A stretch of DNA of 64,000 bases from Theodoxus fluviatilis (lineage: Eukaryota > Mollusca > Gastropoda > Cycloneritida > Neritidae). The stretch covers positions 1 to 64,000 of the forward strand of contig JAWQFJ010018392.1 of assembly GCA_034096865.1 (NCBI GenBank). Reading direction: 5' to 3'. Positions 1 to 15,946 of the stretch are shown here, one piece after another; the stretch's first letter is position 1, and each line of letters starts with the position of its first letter. The notes under the pieces are model-generated. The model was not told the DNA's origin. It ran no database searches and saw only the letters and a program-made list of their open reading frames with translations. A program made the translations under genes and the position numbers.

Positions 1-689
<689 letters not shown>

Positions 690-693
690 TCAA

Positions 694-957
694 ACTCCCT
701 CCTCCTCCTCCTCCTCCTCCTCCTCCTCCTCCTCCTCCTCCTCCTCCTCCTCCTCCTCCTCCTCCTCCTCCTCCTCCTCCTCCTCCTCCTCCTCCTCCTC
801 CTCCTCCTCCTCCTCCTCCTCCTCCTCCTTCTCCTCCTTCTCCCCCTCTCCCCCCCCTTCCTCCTCGTCCTCCTCCTCCTTCTCCCCCCCCCCCTTCTCC
901 TCGTCCTCCTTTTCCTTCTCCCCCCTCCTCCCCCCCCCCCTCCTCCTCCTCTCGATG
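694..957. repeat. (CCT)n trinucleotide repeat with degenerate C-rich 3' part
   Basis: An almost perfect CTC/TCC triplet run to about 828 is followed by CT-rich decay with runs of C to about 957. It is open in several frames as poly-Leu, poly-Ser or poly-Arg, which reflects triplet periodicity and not a gene. The homopurine/homopyrimidine strand bias could allow triplex formation. Confidence 0.95.
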
Positions 958-1282
958 CCCCAGATCCTACTCTTGCTCCCCCTCTACTTGGAATTTTTGC
1001 GCATGCAACAGACATTTTCAATTAAACTCGTGAATCTGATGCTTATGAGACAGCAGAAGCGAGAAAACGTCAATTTGGAGGCGCTGACACCATGGACACT
1101 ACATGCTGACACCCAGCACTAAGCAAGCGTGAAAGTTGGCGAATGTAAGCCAAGCCTCTCTCGCACTGCCCACCACCCATGATGGGTTGGAGATAAGACC
1201 AGACCCGTCGTGTCTCCTACGCGATCCGGAAGTTGAAACATGACTCGCTCTTAGTCCAACCAGCTTGAGTGATTTTCCTGAC

Positions 1283-1525
1283 CATTGGCCTTACATTGGC
1301 CTTACATCGGCCTTACATTGGCCTTACATTGGCCTTACATCGGCCTTACATTGGCCTTACATTGGCCTTACATCGGCCTTACATTGGCCTTACATCGGCC
1401 TTACATTGGCCTTACATTGGCCTTACATCAGCCTTACATCGGACTTACATTGGCCTTACATTGGCCTTACATCGGCCTTACATCGGCCTTACATTGGCCT
1501 TACATCGGCCTTACATTGGCCTTAC
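1283..1525 (+). repeat. 11-bp minisatellite
   Basis: About 22 head-to-tail copies of an 11-bp unit, CCTTACATTGG, alternate with the variant CCTTACATCGG. The T/C variants are mixed along the array. All frames are open because the unit has no stop codon. Confidence 0.95.
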
Positions 1526-1641
1526 GCAACCTGCAAAGATCGAGAGAGCGTAAAGTGTCATTCATTTCATTTCCACTGTCTTTTAAGTAGTAGCCCAGGC
1601 ATGATTTTGGCTCTTGAAATCCGTGACAATGTTTTGGCAGA

Positions 1642-3227
<1,586 letters not shown>

Positions 3228-3589
3228 CTTTATTAAGGCCGACCAGCAAAGTATGCTATTAATAACATGTACATAAGCGTAGAATAGTCGGATTCGAGCG
3301 ATATTAAAATTCTCGGAAAATGATATGGAAAAACACAGTTCTATACTTACAGAAATCGAAATACATGTTTAGCATGCTCATCAAACAGTTTAAGTACGAG
3401 CCTCACATTGAATCGGGTCAAGTTAATACAGGTCTTTGTACGTTGATACTCTGTGCTTTTGTTCCTCTCAATTTCAAAATTTTCATTTCAGTAGTTCATC
3501 TGCATATATGTGTGCGTATATGTGCGTGTATGTGCGTGCGCGCGCGTTTGAGTGCGTGCGATTGTGCATGAAAGTGCGTGCGTGCGTGT

Positions 3590-3623
3590 GTGTGTGTGTG
3601 TGCGCGTGTGTGTGTGTGTGTGA

Positions 3624-3712
<89 letters not shown>
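3590..3712. repeat. Compound microsatellite (TG)n(AG)n
   Basis: TG-rich sequence with CG interruptions from about 3590 changes at 3644 to a pure AG run ending at 3712. The same compound order is seen at 1-150. Confidence 0.95.
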
Positions 3713-3716
<4 letters not shown>

Positions 3717-5710
3717 ATTTATTTTTAAACTTCGCACGTCGCGTTCGGATGATTCCTGGGTAATTTTCCCCACAGTATATTGGTACGGCAAGACATTGCT
3801 TCTGTGACTTGTTTGAGCCGTTTCATAGTCAATGTAGAAATCTTGAGGTACGCGGGAAAGTTTGCAAACAACTAGTGACAGAAAATATTTACTCATCTGC
3901 CTTAAATATATAGTTGCTTTTTAAACTTTTCGTACAAGGCACTTTCAATCTGAAGTAAAAATGGGCAACAATGTTTATGTTTGTTACTTGGGTTTTACGC
4001 ACTGTGAAATAAAATATTAAAAGCACAAAGTGCTGTGCAAAATGTTGCCTTCTGATGTATTACTTAAGGTGAAGAGTGCGAACCCAAATTTACGATTCAC
4101 TAAATTTCACTCCCAAAGACAAATTTCTACGGCTGGAAATGGCTATTACGACCTGTAAACCCTACGTTTTCAAGGTGGCAGTTTAAACGGACGCATCTGG
4201 AAAATCGAGTGCTTCTCTTGTCATCTTCGTACGTTGATATTCCGTGCTTTTGTTCTGCTCAATTTCGAAATTTTCATTTCAGTAGTTCCTCTGTATTACA
4301 GATTCAAGATTGAAGACAACACTCCATTTTACCGTTTCAGGATTTGGACAACTCATATGACAGCGATACTGACAGAAGTGTTATCTGCTGTCGTGCCTGT
4401 GTTTAACGGTATGTAGTTGACTTGGCAGCACAGAGTTGCTATGAAGGAGAGCGAGGGGGCGGGGGAGGGGAGGGGAGAGGGGACAAACATTGAAGGGAAG
4501 TAAAACAAGCAAGAGCAGGAGCAGAAACAGGAGCAGAAGCAGAAGCAGAAGGACGGGTAGAGGAAGGAGTTAAGTTGCATATATGCAGGGTACGCATGAG
4601 TAGGAGTAGAAGAAAAGAACCAAGAGTACTTGCAGAAGATAAAAAATTTGGGGAGCAATAGGAGGAACAACATAGGAGGGACAACTCGAGGAGAACTAAC
4701 AAAATAACAGGCCCGTATTGATTTGATTGAAAAACTGTAAACTTGAGTTTAAAAATTTCTGAATTATTCTTATGCAGTTAGAATACACATTTACATAAAA
4801 TCGTTCCCGCATTTATCTCTGCGATTAGTCAATTAACTCTTAAAGATACGCGCACCCATCTAGGTTTAGATACTGTACACATACTTGTATCATTATGTAT
4901 CGCGACAGTTTCATACGAATGAATATTTTTTGGCACAGACTGCGAAATAACAATTCCTTCAATTACATGTAGACGCACGCTATCAAAGTACACAATTACT
5001 TTATTTGCTCGTTTTGCTGCAGAATTCAATATCGTACTTACTGCCTTCTTTTCTTGTATTTGACGCAGATGTGATTGTGCCAGCAACTACAGTTCTCAAA
5101 CCCGAGCCATTCAACATTACAATCCTTGAAAATGGAGAGTCCACACATTCTCTTCATTTTCTCTGAGATTGTCACAGGCAGATTTTTTTTTCAAATAGAT
5201 ATGTAAAAAACGCTATTTAATTCATTTTAATCTTAATGTTAATAATCTTTATTCTCTAATATTCCGAACGAAGCACAGATAAAACCATGGAAACGTGAGG
5301 GGGTCCAGGGGAGACGGCGAGTTCTGTGTGAGCCACTGTCACCACACCACGCAGGCATGCCGCATGACGGGCCACTGGAGAATGTCAGCAATAAACCGTC
5401 ATCTGAGATTCCCCCTGGTTGCCTCTCAGGCAGTCTTAAGCTGTTCAATTTTAGGTGTTTTCATAATTATTTTTTTTGAGGGGGTGTTGGAAACGTGATT
5501 GCGTAGAAACAGAGTAACGTTCGAGAATTGATGAAGCCGAAAAGGGATATCAAGATGAGCAGAGTAGATGAATGCAAATATCTCAAGAACTAATGTGTTT
5601 GATCACAGGCTTGTACGAGCTCTATCTCCTCTTTTTCCTGTCTGTACGTTGCCCGTGCAAGCATCTGTAACTGCAACCGAGAGTGAGCGTGACTACATGT
5701 TTAGAACTCT

Positions 5711-5713
<3 letters not shown>
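3713..5713. other. Intergenic flank, purine-rich patch near 4440-4560
   Basis: No gene recognised. Bases 4440-4490 are G/A-rich with several GGGG runs and could form a G-quadruplex. They pass into degenerate AGAAGCAGG-like repeats to 4560. The rest is AT-rich with only short frames. Confidence 0.5.

Positions 5714-5762
<49 letters not shown>
5714..5762. repeat. (CT)n microsatellite
   Basis: A pure CT dinucleotide run of about 48 bp, followed to 6030 by pyrimidine-rich sequence without a gene. Confidence 0.95.
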
Positions 5763-5764
<2 letters not shown>

Positions 5765-6039
5765 TCTGTTGTTATTATTCTTTTGCTGCTCTCCTACTGA
5801 CTCGTTCTGTTTCCCATTTTCTGTTTGTCCTTGACTCTCTATGGGTCTCTGTCTCATCTATCCCTTGTCTCTCTGTCCGTCCATCCTCTTTGATCCCTCT
5901 ATTCATCTGCCCATCTCTCCTTCCGTATCTGCCCATGCATCCATCCATCAATTCATCCATTGTCTGCTCCCATCCGTACCTCCTTCACCCCCCCCACCCC
6001 CCACCCCATCTCTCTTTCTCTCTCTTTGGTCAGTCGTCA

Positions 6040-6590
<551 letters not shown>

Positions 6591-6660
6591 ACTCCAAATG
6601 TGGTTTTACACTCCTGTACACTGCATATCTGTCACTCCTGTACAGCTCCTTCGTCCATTT

Positions 6661-6675
6661 CGAGAGAGAGACACA

Positions 6676-6749
<74 letters not shown>

Positions 6750-6756
6750 CAGAGAC

Positions 6757-6788
<32 letters not shown>

Positions 6789-6877
6789 GAGGGGGGGGGG
6801 GGGCACAATTCACTACACGCAATTGCATTCATGTTCACACATGCGTGAGCGCTTGCAGGAATGCTCCCTCAAGAAAC

Positions 6878-6917
<40 letters not shown>

Positions 6918-6960
6918 TGTACGCGCGCGTGCGTGCGCGTGTGTGTGTACGTGCGTATAT
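6661..6960. repeat. (AG)n, poly-G and (TG)n cluster
   Basis: An interrupted AG/ACAG run to 6790 is followed by a 15-base G run (6789-6803), about 75 bp of unique sequence, and then TG repeats with CG interruptions (6881-6950). Confidence 0.93.
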
Positions 6961-7137
6961 GCAAACGCATGCATATACATGTGATAAGAAATTGGAGTGT
7001 CCCGAACCTCTGACATGCGTTTTGAAGTGTGTTTTAGCGTGCATGCACTCGCATGGGATTATTTTAATGTGTGTGGCCCAACACACATATCTTCATCGTT
7101 GTAAAGAATACTCGGTATCGCTCCTTTTTCTTCTTCT

Positions 7138-7531
<394 letters not shown>

Positions 7532-7532
<1 letters not shown>

Positions 7533-8940
7533 AGAGGTTCAAGTATGCTGACGTACACGGGTAGGCCTACAATTAAATTCCGACTACACCGAACGGAAAA
7601 GCTTGACGTTTGCAAACTGAACAGTTTACACTATAGTGGGGCACAACACGATGCATCGAGAAGTGGTTATAGGATGAGCGTGTCCGGTTTGTACCTTTTG
7701 AAAAGATTTTCAAAGTGCACTGTGGAAAAAAAAATATTCTCCTGAGCCAAATGGGTAGCGACATAGGAACCAAATATTGCGTTGCAACGAGTAGCAATGT
7801 ATCATCACATTTGCTGAAGTCGTGCATGTATGGTATCGGGAGGGTTTTTTAAGTTTGACGTGTGCAATTAGGAAACGCACTTACAAGTTATAGGCGTGGA
7901 ACATGCATGGCACGAAAAAAGATGCAGAGTTACTGTTACTACCGCGACTCTTACCGTTTGACTTCGCGGAGTTCCAGCATGCGTGAACTGACTGATGGAT
8001 AGAACTCTAAGTGACATAGCGTGCATCGAACAATCTATGTTCTTTTCAAGCTACACTCACTGCAAAGGCGACACCAAACTTTTAGGAGAGAGCATAAGTG
8101 ATCAGTTACAAGTTTAGAGACTTAGGAAGCGAGTACGCACTCTGTGCTGGAATAAATGTAACAACTTGTCCTTACCGGCAGGGCAGCGTTGTCTAAAAAC
8201 AACGCGCCGGCAAAACTGAAGTGTCCAGAATTTCTCTTCGAGTACTGGTCAGCGTTACCAAGTCCACACACCGCTCGTATATCCACAAGAGACTATAATT
8301 TTCACTGCACGACAGTCGACGGAAGAAAGGGGACTACGGTAAAAGACGCTCATGCGAATGTTATATCGATGCCTATATCGAACGGCGTTTAACTGACAAG
8401 TTGAAATCAATCGAGTGATTCACACCTGTGGGTGCGGGGAAATTTTCCAATAAAGTTCAATGAAATCATATGCAAATTTATGTGCCTACACGAATATGAT
8501 TAGCAATATCACGAGAAGTGTTGTCACTTTGTTGTTTGGAAATACGAAGAAATACGAAAAACTACAATGGCGGGAGGGTCCCGGAGCTCTTTAATATGAA
8601 GTGCTGCCCCTTGGAAGGCCGGACCGCTAGCGAAGGTGGATGGAGAGCGAACTGTGGCGACGTGCTAAGCGTATGCAGACTGGACACAAGGTAAACGCCA
8701 TCTTCGCGGAAAATTATTTGCGCACGCGTGCTGCGGTTTTTGAGCTGCGCAGTGGCTAGTGCGCAGGTCGTTGGGTTACAGCTGTCCAAACATGGAGGTT
8801 CGACCTGGGTGCAGGTTGTCGGTTCCCAAGCGCACGTAATAGGCCCCCCTAAACTGAACGAACCAACCAGGAGAGCGCTACCAAAGGTTACTATAAGTGA
8901 CAGTTTATCATTCTTTATTGTTCGATCGTTGTTGATTGTA
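7532..8940 (+). other. Upstream region of onecut, possible promoter or 5' UTR
   Basis: From about 8200 the sequence becomes visibly richer in CpG than the flank, as expected near the start of a developmental gene. ATGs occur at about 8568 and 8791. No TATA box or transcription start can be fixed by eye. The frame of the onecut protein stays open upstream of its first ATG from at least 8728, but without an in-frame ATG. Confidence 0.4.
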
Positions 8941-8941
8941 G
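8923..8941 (+). other. Candidate 3' splice site just before the onecut start codon
   Basis: A T-rich stretch ends in GATTGTAG, with AG at 8940-8941, two bases before the start ATG. If used, it would join a separate 5' UTR exon to the first coding exon. The polypyrimidine tract is only moderate, so this is a possibility and not a call. Confidence 0.3.
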
Positions 8942-8943
8942 GA

Positions 8944-9961
8944 ATGACGATGGAAAACATGGGTGAGCTCCCGGCCGACCAACAAATCAGCGATTCGTCT
9001 GTGCCTCCCGCCAGTCAAGCAGATTACGTGAACCCGCAGGACGAGCTCTCCCCCACTATATCCCGCGCAGAAGCTGTCCCAGTGAGTGTTAGCAGCATGA
9101 TCGACAGCAGTGAATTCCGTTCGCAGATGGGGGATGCTACCTACCACACACTGAATGGGAGGATGAGTCCCAACTACAGTCCGAACAGTAGCTATGCTAC
9201 GCTTACTCCATTGCAGCCGCTGCCTCCCATCTCGACAGTTTCTGACAAATTCGGCCACGTCCCGTCGTCCAACGTAAGTGGAAGTTTTACTTTGATGACT
9301 CAAAACAATGGCTTGGGTATGGATATGACCTCTTACCATCGATACGAAAAACTCGGGGCCATGGGCATGAACATGAACATGGGCCCCTCGCTGGGAGCGA
9401 CCCCTATGACAATGATGACTAGCAATAATTACCAGCAAGGACTAGCGAATTACGGGTACCATAGTCACGGGCAGAATGGACTGGGATCCCCCAAGTCTGA
9501 AGTCAAGATGATGTCGCCCAATCACCATGCTTTCGAAACCTACGCATCCACTCCCATGAGGTTAGACCCTTCAGTGGCCTCACGATTACACTCTCCAAAC
9601 CCGATGGTGTCGCCGATGAACGGACTCCATCACTCTGCTCCCACCCCATCCCCTCACAGTGAAAGCCCTCAGCGGGACCGGCCGTCCACCTCAGGCGACT
9701 CCCCGAACAAGCAGCAAGAGGTGGAGGAGATCAACACGAAGGAATTGGCACAGAGAATAAGCAGTGAGCTGAAACGGTACAGCATCCCCCAGGCGGTTTT
9801 TGCCCAGCGAGTGTTGTGTCGAAGCCAGGGCACGCTGAGTGACCTGCTCAGGAACCCCAAGCCGTGGAGCAAACTCAAGTCAGGTCGAGAGACATTTCGA
9901 CGAATGTGGAAGTGGTTGCAGGAACCCGAATTCCAGAGAATGTCAGCGCTCAGACTAGCAG
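8944..9961 (+). CDS. onecut: ONECUT (HNF6-family) transcription factor, coding exon 1: N-terminus and CUT domain
   Basis: First coding exon of a one-cut homeobox transcription factor, a nuclear DNA-binding regulator of neural, sensory and (in vertebrates) endodermal genes. The ATG at 8944 is the first in-frame Met and begins MTMENMGEL, which resembles the TMExxGxL start of vertebrate ONECUTs. Residues 84-103 hold the conserved LTPLQPLPPISTVSDKF (STP) box, and 110-118 the NVSGSFTLM block. The middle (about 119-258) is Met/Ser/Pro/Asn-rich and variable. The CUT domain spans about 260-338, including KRYSIPQAVFAQRVLCRSQG and LSDLLRNPKPWSKLKSGRET, and is nearly identical to family members. The exon ends SALRLA plus one base, followed by the donor G|GTAAAT, so the intron is phase 1 and lies between CUT and homeodomain, as in vertebrate ONECUT genes. 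No frame damage is seen. Together with exon 2 it gives 435 residues, a usual family length. Confidence 0.96.
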
Positions 9962-9967
9962 GTAAAT
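9962..9967 (+). other. onecut: 5' splice site of the onecut intron
   Basis: AGCAG|GTAAAT matches the donor consensus. It splits the codon for residue 340 after its first base (phase 1). Joining to 43377 restores the family sequence LAACKRKE exactly. Confidence 0.93.
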
Positions 9968-10980
9968 GACGTTTCTTTCACCTTTTTCCTATGGTGTGAT
10001 GCGGGGCTTAGTAGACTTTTTGCTTTGTTTTCAGTGGACATGTACTGATGTAGGTCTGCATTTTTGATGTCGATTGATTTTATTGTGTTATTAATTTGTT
10101 TAGTACCAGGATAATTTATTGCACATTGATTGTAACTGGTGCTTTGATAGATACCTTTCCATTTCTTAAGAGTTTTTGGTGGTGATGGCATTTATTCTTA
10201 CAACCTTGTGCCCCTTGATGTTGAACTAGTTTCCCAACGACATGATGTGAAACAAAGCATCTGATGTTTTGTGTCTGCTTCATGCAAATTATCAACACTG
10301 TTTGCCTGCAACATCGTGATGATACGTATACGTTTTTGTAGACTTTAGTTACAAAGTAATGGAGCACTTTCTGTATATCTTCACAGTGCAGCTAGATCTG
10401 AAAGGCAATGCACATGAAGGTTTGTAGCAGTAGTTATCTTTGTTGGTATTACTGTCATGTTCTCTTTTGGTGAACTTCGATTCGTTTTATGTCTGGTGTG
10501 TTTTGTTATGGTGCTGCACCTTCATACCATTAGGACGCTTGTGTGACCCAAGACGTTTTGCGTCAGTGCCTGGGTGAACGCAGTTTCTGACCAGTCTCTG
10601 TTGTAGTTTTTGCTGTGGTTGGTTCTGTATCATGTCTGATTCGTATATATTTCTTCGTAGCTTCCATCGCCTGTAGTCGACGTCCATACTGAGGACTGAG
10701 TATTCTTCGTTGTCACACAAGAGTTGCATTGTTAGTGATGTGTTGATTATTCATACCTAGTGCTGTCTAGATAAACCTTTTCAAAACACTGTGGTTGAAA
10801 CATACAATTCAGTGACAAAACCATTGAACAATAACAAACAACATTCGGATATATTTGCCTGTTGTTGGAAAGAAGTGTTGTATAGAGAAAAGTTGTAGAC
10901 AGCAGATATAGATATATATATGTGTGGAGATAAATGTGTGCATGCAAGGATACCTCAATGTGTGTGCAATTGTGTATGTG

Positions 10981-11018
10981 CTGGGGGTGGGATGGGGTTA
11001 GGGGGATGGGGTGGGGTT
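10981..11018 (+). other. Predicted G-quadruplex motif
   Basis: At least five runs of three or more G, separated by loops of one to four bases, lie within 40 bp on the coding strand, about 1 kb into the onecut intron. The spacing satisfies the simple G3+N1-7 quadruplex pattern. Confidence 0.6.
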
Positions 11019-11094
11019 GGCAAACATGGCACAGCAGACTTTAAGAATGAGATGAGGCAGATTCATTGATAAAAATATTTAAAGCAAAAAATGA

Positions 11095-11250
<156 letters not shown>

Positions 11251-13200
11251 ACTGCACAAATACTCTTGAGACAAGCACAGTATGAGCTGGAAAGATTTGT
11301 GATGACAAGGATATTCAGTCTCTCTCACATTGTATTGTAAAACTTTGTTGAGAGTCTCAGTCTAGTAAGCTTTCAGACCTGCCACTCATATAAATTTGTA
11401 ACATGCAAATTGACGTAGAATGCATACTGGGCTGAATGTTTAGCAAGAGAAAAAAAGGTGCCCCAAGCACACCCACATGTGAGAAACAAGTTGTCAAACT
11501 GTAATTTTATTTTTCAATGGAAAGCTAATTTGCATTGATTTTTGGCAAAAAATATTAAAGTTGATGAAGTTAACCAGTCCTGCTTTTTTTGTCCTCAAGT
11601 TTTTGTCTGATTGAATTTGCTGCTTTTGGTTTTTTAAGTATACAAGGCATAAACACTTGCTAGTGCTCCAAATTTAATGTTCTTACACTAAATGGGCTTG
11701 TTGTGCTTTTTCAGATAGTTTGGAGATAAGTGTTGATTTGATATTTGTCAACGTAGAGGTGAAGTTAGCATGCCTGAAGCAAAGTATTGTGGAACAATTT
11801 AGCAAGCCTGTAGGAAATTATTGTGGAATAAGACTTGATAAGTTGATGCTATTGTTCTTGACATGTGTAAGTGCATATTCTTTGTTAAAATGCTTTCACT
11901 CACTCCTAGAAAGATTGGGAAAATCACAGTAATTTTGATTATTTTTATTGCTTGTAGTTTTTGTCTACTTTGTGATTTCATTCACCTAGTGGACTGGTGT
12001 GACCAAAGCACATTCATCTTCTGTGGTGTTGAAATCAAAGGGGAGAAAGTGTGTAGGTTTTTTGTAAATAAGGGTGATACCATTGCTAAAATGGTTCTCA
12101 AATATGAAATTCTGTTTTTGTTGACAATCATCTCTTTTGAGAGGGTTGGAATTGTTTAAGAAATCGTTAGATTTATTTATTTGTGAATGGGTGGAGATTC
12201 TTTTTTTTTTTAGTATTCTTTGTTGTAATGTGATGGGTCAGAGAGTTTTTTTGTACTGTAGAAACATTTTCTGTTGTAACTTGTTGAAACATTTCTTGTA
12301 AACTGTAGGGTTATTAATCAATTTGAAAAAAAGTTAAATGTAATGTCATCCAGATTTTCTTTTGGGGTGGGGGGCTCTGATGATTGAATTCCTTCTTCTG
12401 AATTCCTTCTTCTTTGACTTGAGCTAGTAGTAGTAGCAGTGCAGTGGATTTTGATGAGATGAAGGTGCTCTGAATTCTTCTTCAGTGAAGCTGTTTTGTG
12501 TGAAATCTGAGATGGAAAAGACATTCACCATTGACTCTGGAACATTAGTACTTTTTAATCGGCTTATCATCATACCTAAGTTGACAGACTACTAAAGAAC
12601 AAAGATTTTGAATGCAGACAACAGGACCATCACGTGAATGGTATGCCCTGAAATCAAATGTTTGTGACTTCAAGATGTTTTCACAATGAATGATTTGAAT
12701 TTTACTGAAGGACTTAAGTCCAAGTGTTTAACTTTTTAATCATTGATTGTAATTCAATGCAGAGAACTATGTTCTTGTTTTGTTCAGTGTGAGTGTGTAG
12801 TGAAATGCCATACGGATATGTGTCAGCTTGAATATCAAAGCAAGAATCACTTACCTTGTCTTCTTGCATGAAGTTGAATTCAGATAAATGTCAAGCTCAT
12901 ATTGAAAGAGTTATCAAATTTCCTGTAGCCTAACCTTCACTTCAAGCTGTTTTCCCCATTATTTTTTTGCTGAGAAAATTGTGAGTTGTTTCTGGGAAGG
13001 GAGGGGTGTGACAGAGATAAAGAAAGAATGAATGGAGTGTTATGGCCTATCAACATGTGCTGGCTATTAGAGGTGACTTATTGTAAAAACCAGTCCAGGT
13101 GATTAGAGTAAGAGCAAGGCAACACTGCATATGCCATGCTATTTTGTTTTTTATCAAGCTCATGGGAAGTTTTGTTGGTGTATTCCTACCTCCAACCCAT

Positions 13201-13204
<4 letters not shown>

Positions 13205-13281
<77 letters not shown>
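13205..13281. repeat. (AG)n microsatellite
   Basis: A pure AG run of about 76 bp, followed by a CTGCC/AGTCTG-rich degenerate stretch to about 13640 with no gene. Confidence 0.95.
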
Positions 13282-13283
<2 letters not shown>

Positions 13284-13816
13284 AGCCATGCAAGCACCAG
13301 GCCTTTCAGGGCTATTGTGCTATGACCATTTGGGAAGTTGAGGCTGTCTTAATTTCCTCTGCTGCCCGGGTTCATGCTGGCGTTGCCTAGTTACTGGCTT
13401 TTGTTGTGAGTGTTTCCCACTCAGCCTGTGTTGCCGTGTTGCCAGCCCGTTATCCAGCCATCCAGTCTCAGTTGAGTGCGCAGCCAGCCTGCCCCTTTGC
13501 ATGCCAGTTTGTCTGCTTGCCATCCAGTCTGCCTGCCACTCAGTCTGCCTGCCACTCAGTCTGCCTGCTTAGTCTAGCCTACCACTGCTTGCCAATGCCT
13601 TCCAGCCAGTCTGCTGCCCTGACTGCCTCCCTTCCAGCATCCTGACATTGTGCTAGCCTTGCCTGCTAGACAGGCTGCTTGAGCAGTGAAGCTACAGACC
13701 TGAGTTGGGTGCCAGTGGGTTGAGCTAGGAGGCTGAAGTGCTGCTGCAAAAATTCCCAGCCAGCTCTAGCTCTGGCTGCCAAGCTTTCTTGGGTAGATCT
13801 AAATGGGGGTGGGGAA

Positions 13817-13842
13817 GGGGGGGGGGGGGGGGGGGGGGGGGG
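13817..13842. repeat. Poly-G tract (26 bases)
   Basis: An uninterrupted run of 26 G inside a longer G-rich patch (13805-13846). Such runs are prone to length error, so the exact count may reflect the assembly. Confidence 0.9.
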
Positions 13843-15117
13843 CGGTATTAGAGCTGGAGGTAGCTCTGCAGATGTGTGTAGGAACCCAGATATTCAGCCA
13901 CCCCAAAATGCTTTCCTTCTCCCCTTCCTACCCCAATCCACTTTTCTGTCTCCACCCTGACAGTTTTGAATGCAAGTTCATATCTTTTCCCTTTGTCCTC
14001 TCTTGAATCTGCTGCACATAGCTATGGGGTACTGGAGAAACCTGTTGGTGTTGAATTTCTTGCTTTTCACAGATAAATCACTAATTACCAGGGTGCAATG
14101 GTCTTACAATTGGGAAGAAAAGTTTCACCAGAAAATGAAGGTCAGAAAGAAATCCCACAAATGTGAACAGTAATTTTGTTCATTATCTACTCAGCATTTT
14201 AAAAAACACTAATGGCAGGGTTAAATGATGGATTTCAGTTACTTTGTGCACAACTTAGGCCTTAAATTCAACAAGATCACTGCAATTAATACTAATGCTT
14301 GGATACCTGTTCAGTTTGCATTGCAAAGGTGTGGTGGACAGAAACAACATCTTGAATGAGCCAGAAATCTTGGTTTTGGTGATGGAAGTGTAGGACTGGG
14401 AGTTAAGCTGCAGTATCCATGATCTGCATTTCCACAAGTCCTTTGATTGCTGCATATTGCTGGAGGTTGGAGTGTGCCACTAGGTGCAGAGGCAATCAGT
14501 AAGGAGGCAGTCTGGGGGACCTGCTGGAGATTGCAAGCGTTGGCTTTGTTCAGCCCAGAGTAATGAGTGGGCATTGTGTGGCAAGGCAGGCAGCCTGGCT
14601 GGCTTGGATGGGAGGGTGGCTGGGTGGCTGAGGCCCTAGGCAGGATGCTGTGAAGGGAGTGAAAGCAGGAAACCAGCAAAATGGCTGCCTCTCTTCTGGG
14701 GATGGCTTCTGTGCTTTATGTGCTGTTTTGTGTTCGCATGATGTGTGTTGTAAGTGTGTGTCTGTGTGGGTGGGTGGATGTGGGTGCATGCATATTTTAT
14801 GTGTGTGATGTGATGCCCTATGTTATGATGTTCATTGTACTAGTAATGTGATTCACTTTGTTGTACGGTACATTGTGTTTGGTGTGTTACAAGCTGTGTG
14901 CTAAATGTGAAGTGTTCAGTATTCTTCTGTGCTTTGTGTTTGCTTCATGCAATGTGTTATGCTGCATATTGTGTTGATGTGATGTGATAAACTGTGTGGG
15001 GTGATGAATTGTGTACAAGGCAGAAAGGCAGTATGTAGGAGGTGATATGCTGGGATGAATGATTTGATTGAAGAATCATTCTCTGTGGTGTTGAAGCTTT
15101 GAAAACATGTCGATTGA

Positions 15118-15420
15118 ATGAGCTGTGTTGCGCAGTATATTGTATGTGCTGTGTTGTGCAGCATGTTATATTTACTGTGTTGTGCAGTGTTGCATGTGCT
15201 GTGTTGTGCAATATGTTATATGTGCTGTGTCGTGCAGTATGTTACCTGTGCTGTGTTGTGCAGTATATTGTATGTGCTATGTTGTGCATTATATTGTATG
15301 TGCTGTGTTGTGCAGTATGTTGTATGTGCTGTGTTATGCAGTATGTTGTATACATGTGCTGTGTTGTGCAGTATGTTGTATGTGCTGTGTCGTGCAGTAT
15401 ATTGTATGTGGTGTGTGAGG
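15118..15420 (+). repeat. 26-bp minisatellite
   Basis: About eleven imperfect copies of a unit like TGCTGTGTTGTGCAGTATAT. The unit is free of stops on both strands in some frames and creates long Cys/Val/Leu/Met-rich open frames that are not genes. It sits in a wider TG-rich, TGTGCT-like low-complexity zone (14700-16600). Confidence 0.9.
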
Positions 15421-15898
15421 CAGAACATTGTGTGCTTTGGATGTAATGCATTGTGTTGATCAACTGTCTGATGCATTATGCTGTCAGGATGGGCACTTGT
15501 GTTTGCATGCTATCATGCAGTGTTTTGGGCTTAACATTGCTAAGGCCAAAGAAAATAATAGTTGTGGTTACAGTAACCCAACTGCCAATTTTTTTCTGCC
15601 AACCCTTTTTTCCCCAATTGTGAGAAGAAAAGGGGGAAGAAATCAATGGAAATGAACAAATTGTGTGCTGTCACAGCTTCCCTGTCTTTAAAGCACTTGG
15701 GAAAGCCGCTATTAAAGTTTTAAAATCCCTTTTTGCAGCAAATTAGTAATTGTAAATCTGGCCTCTTTTTTTTTAGATAACATTTCAGGCTGACCTACTA
15801 ACCCAATTTTTTCTGACCATGTAACAAGTGTTTTTTCCATTTGGCCTAATGCTTGATGGCTACATACTGTTTGATATCATGTGTCATGCGTTTTTGTG

Positions 15899-15901
<3 letters not shown>

Positions 15902-15946
<45 letters not shown>
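15902..15946. repeat. (TG)n microsatellite
   Basis: A pure TG run of about 44 bp in the TG-rich part of the intron. Confidence 0.95.

Noticed and set aside
8562..9438. Long minus-strand frames opposite onecut exon 1
   Set aside because: Shadow frames of the strongly supported + strand coding exon; no domain.
15099..15476. Cys/Val/Leu-rich frames of about 115 codons
   Set aside because: Translation of a 26-bp minisatellite, open in several frames at once.
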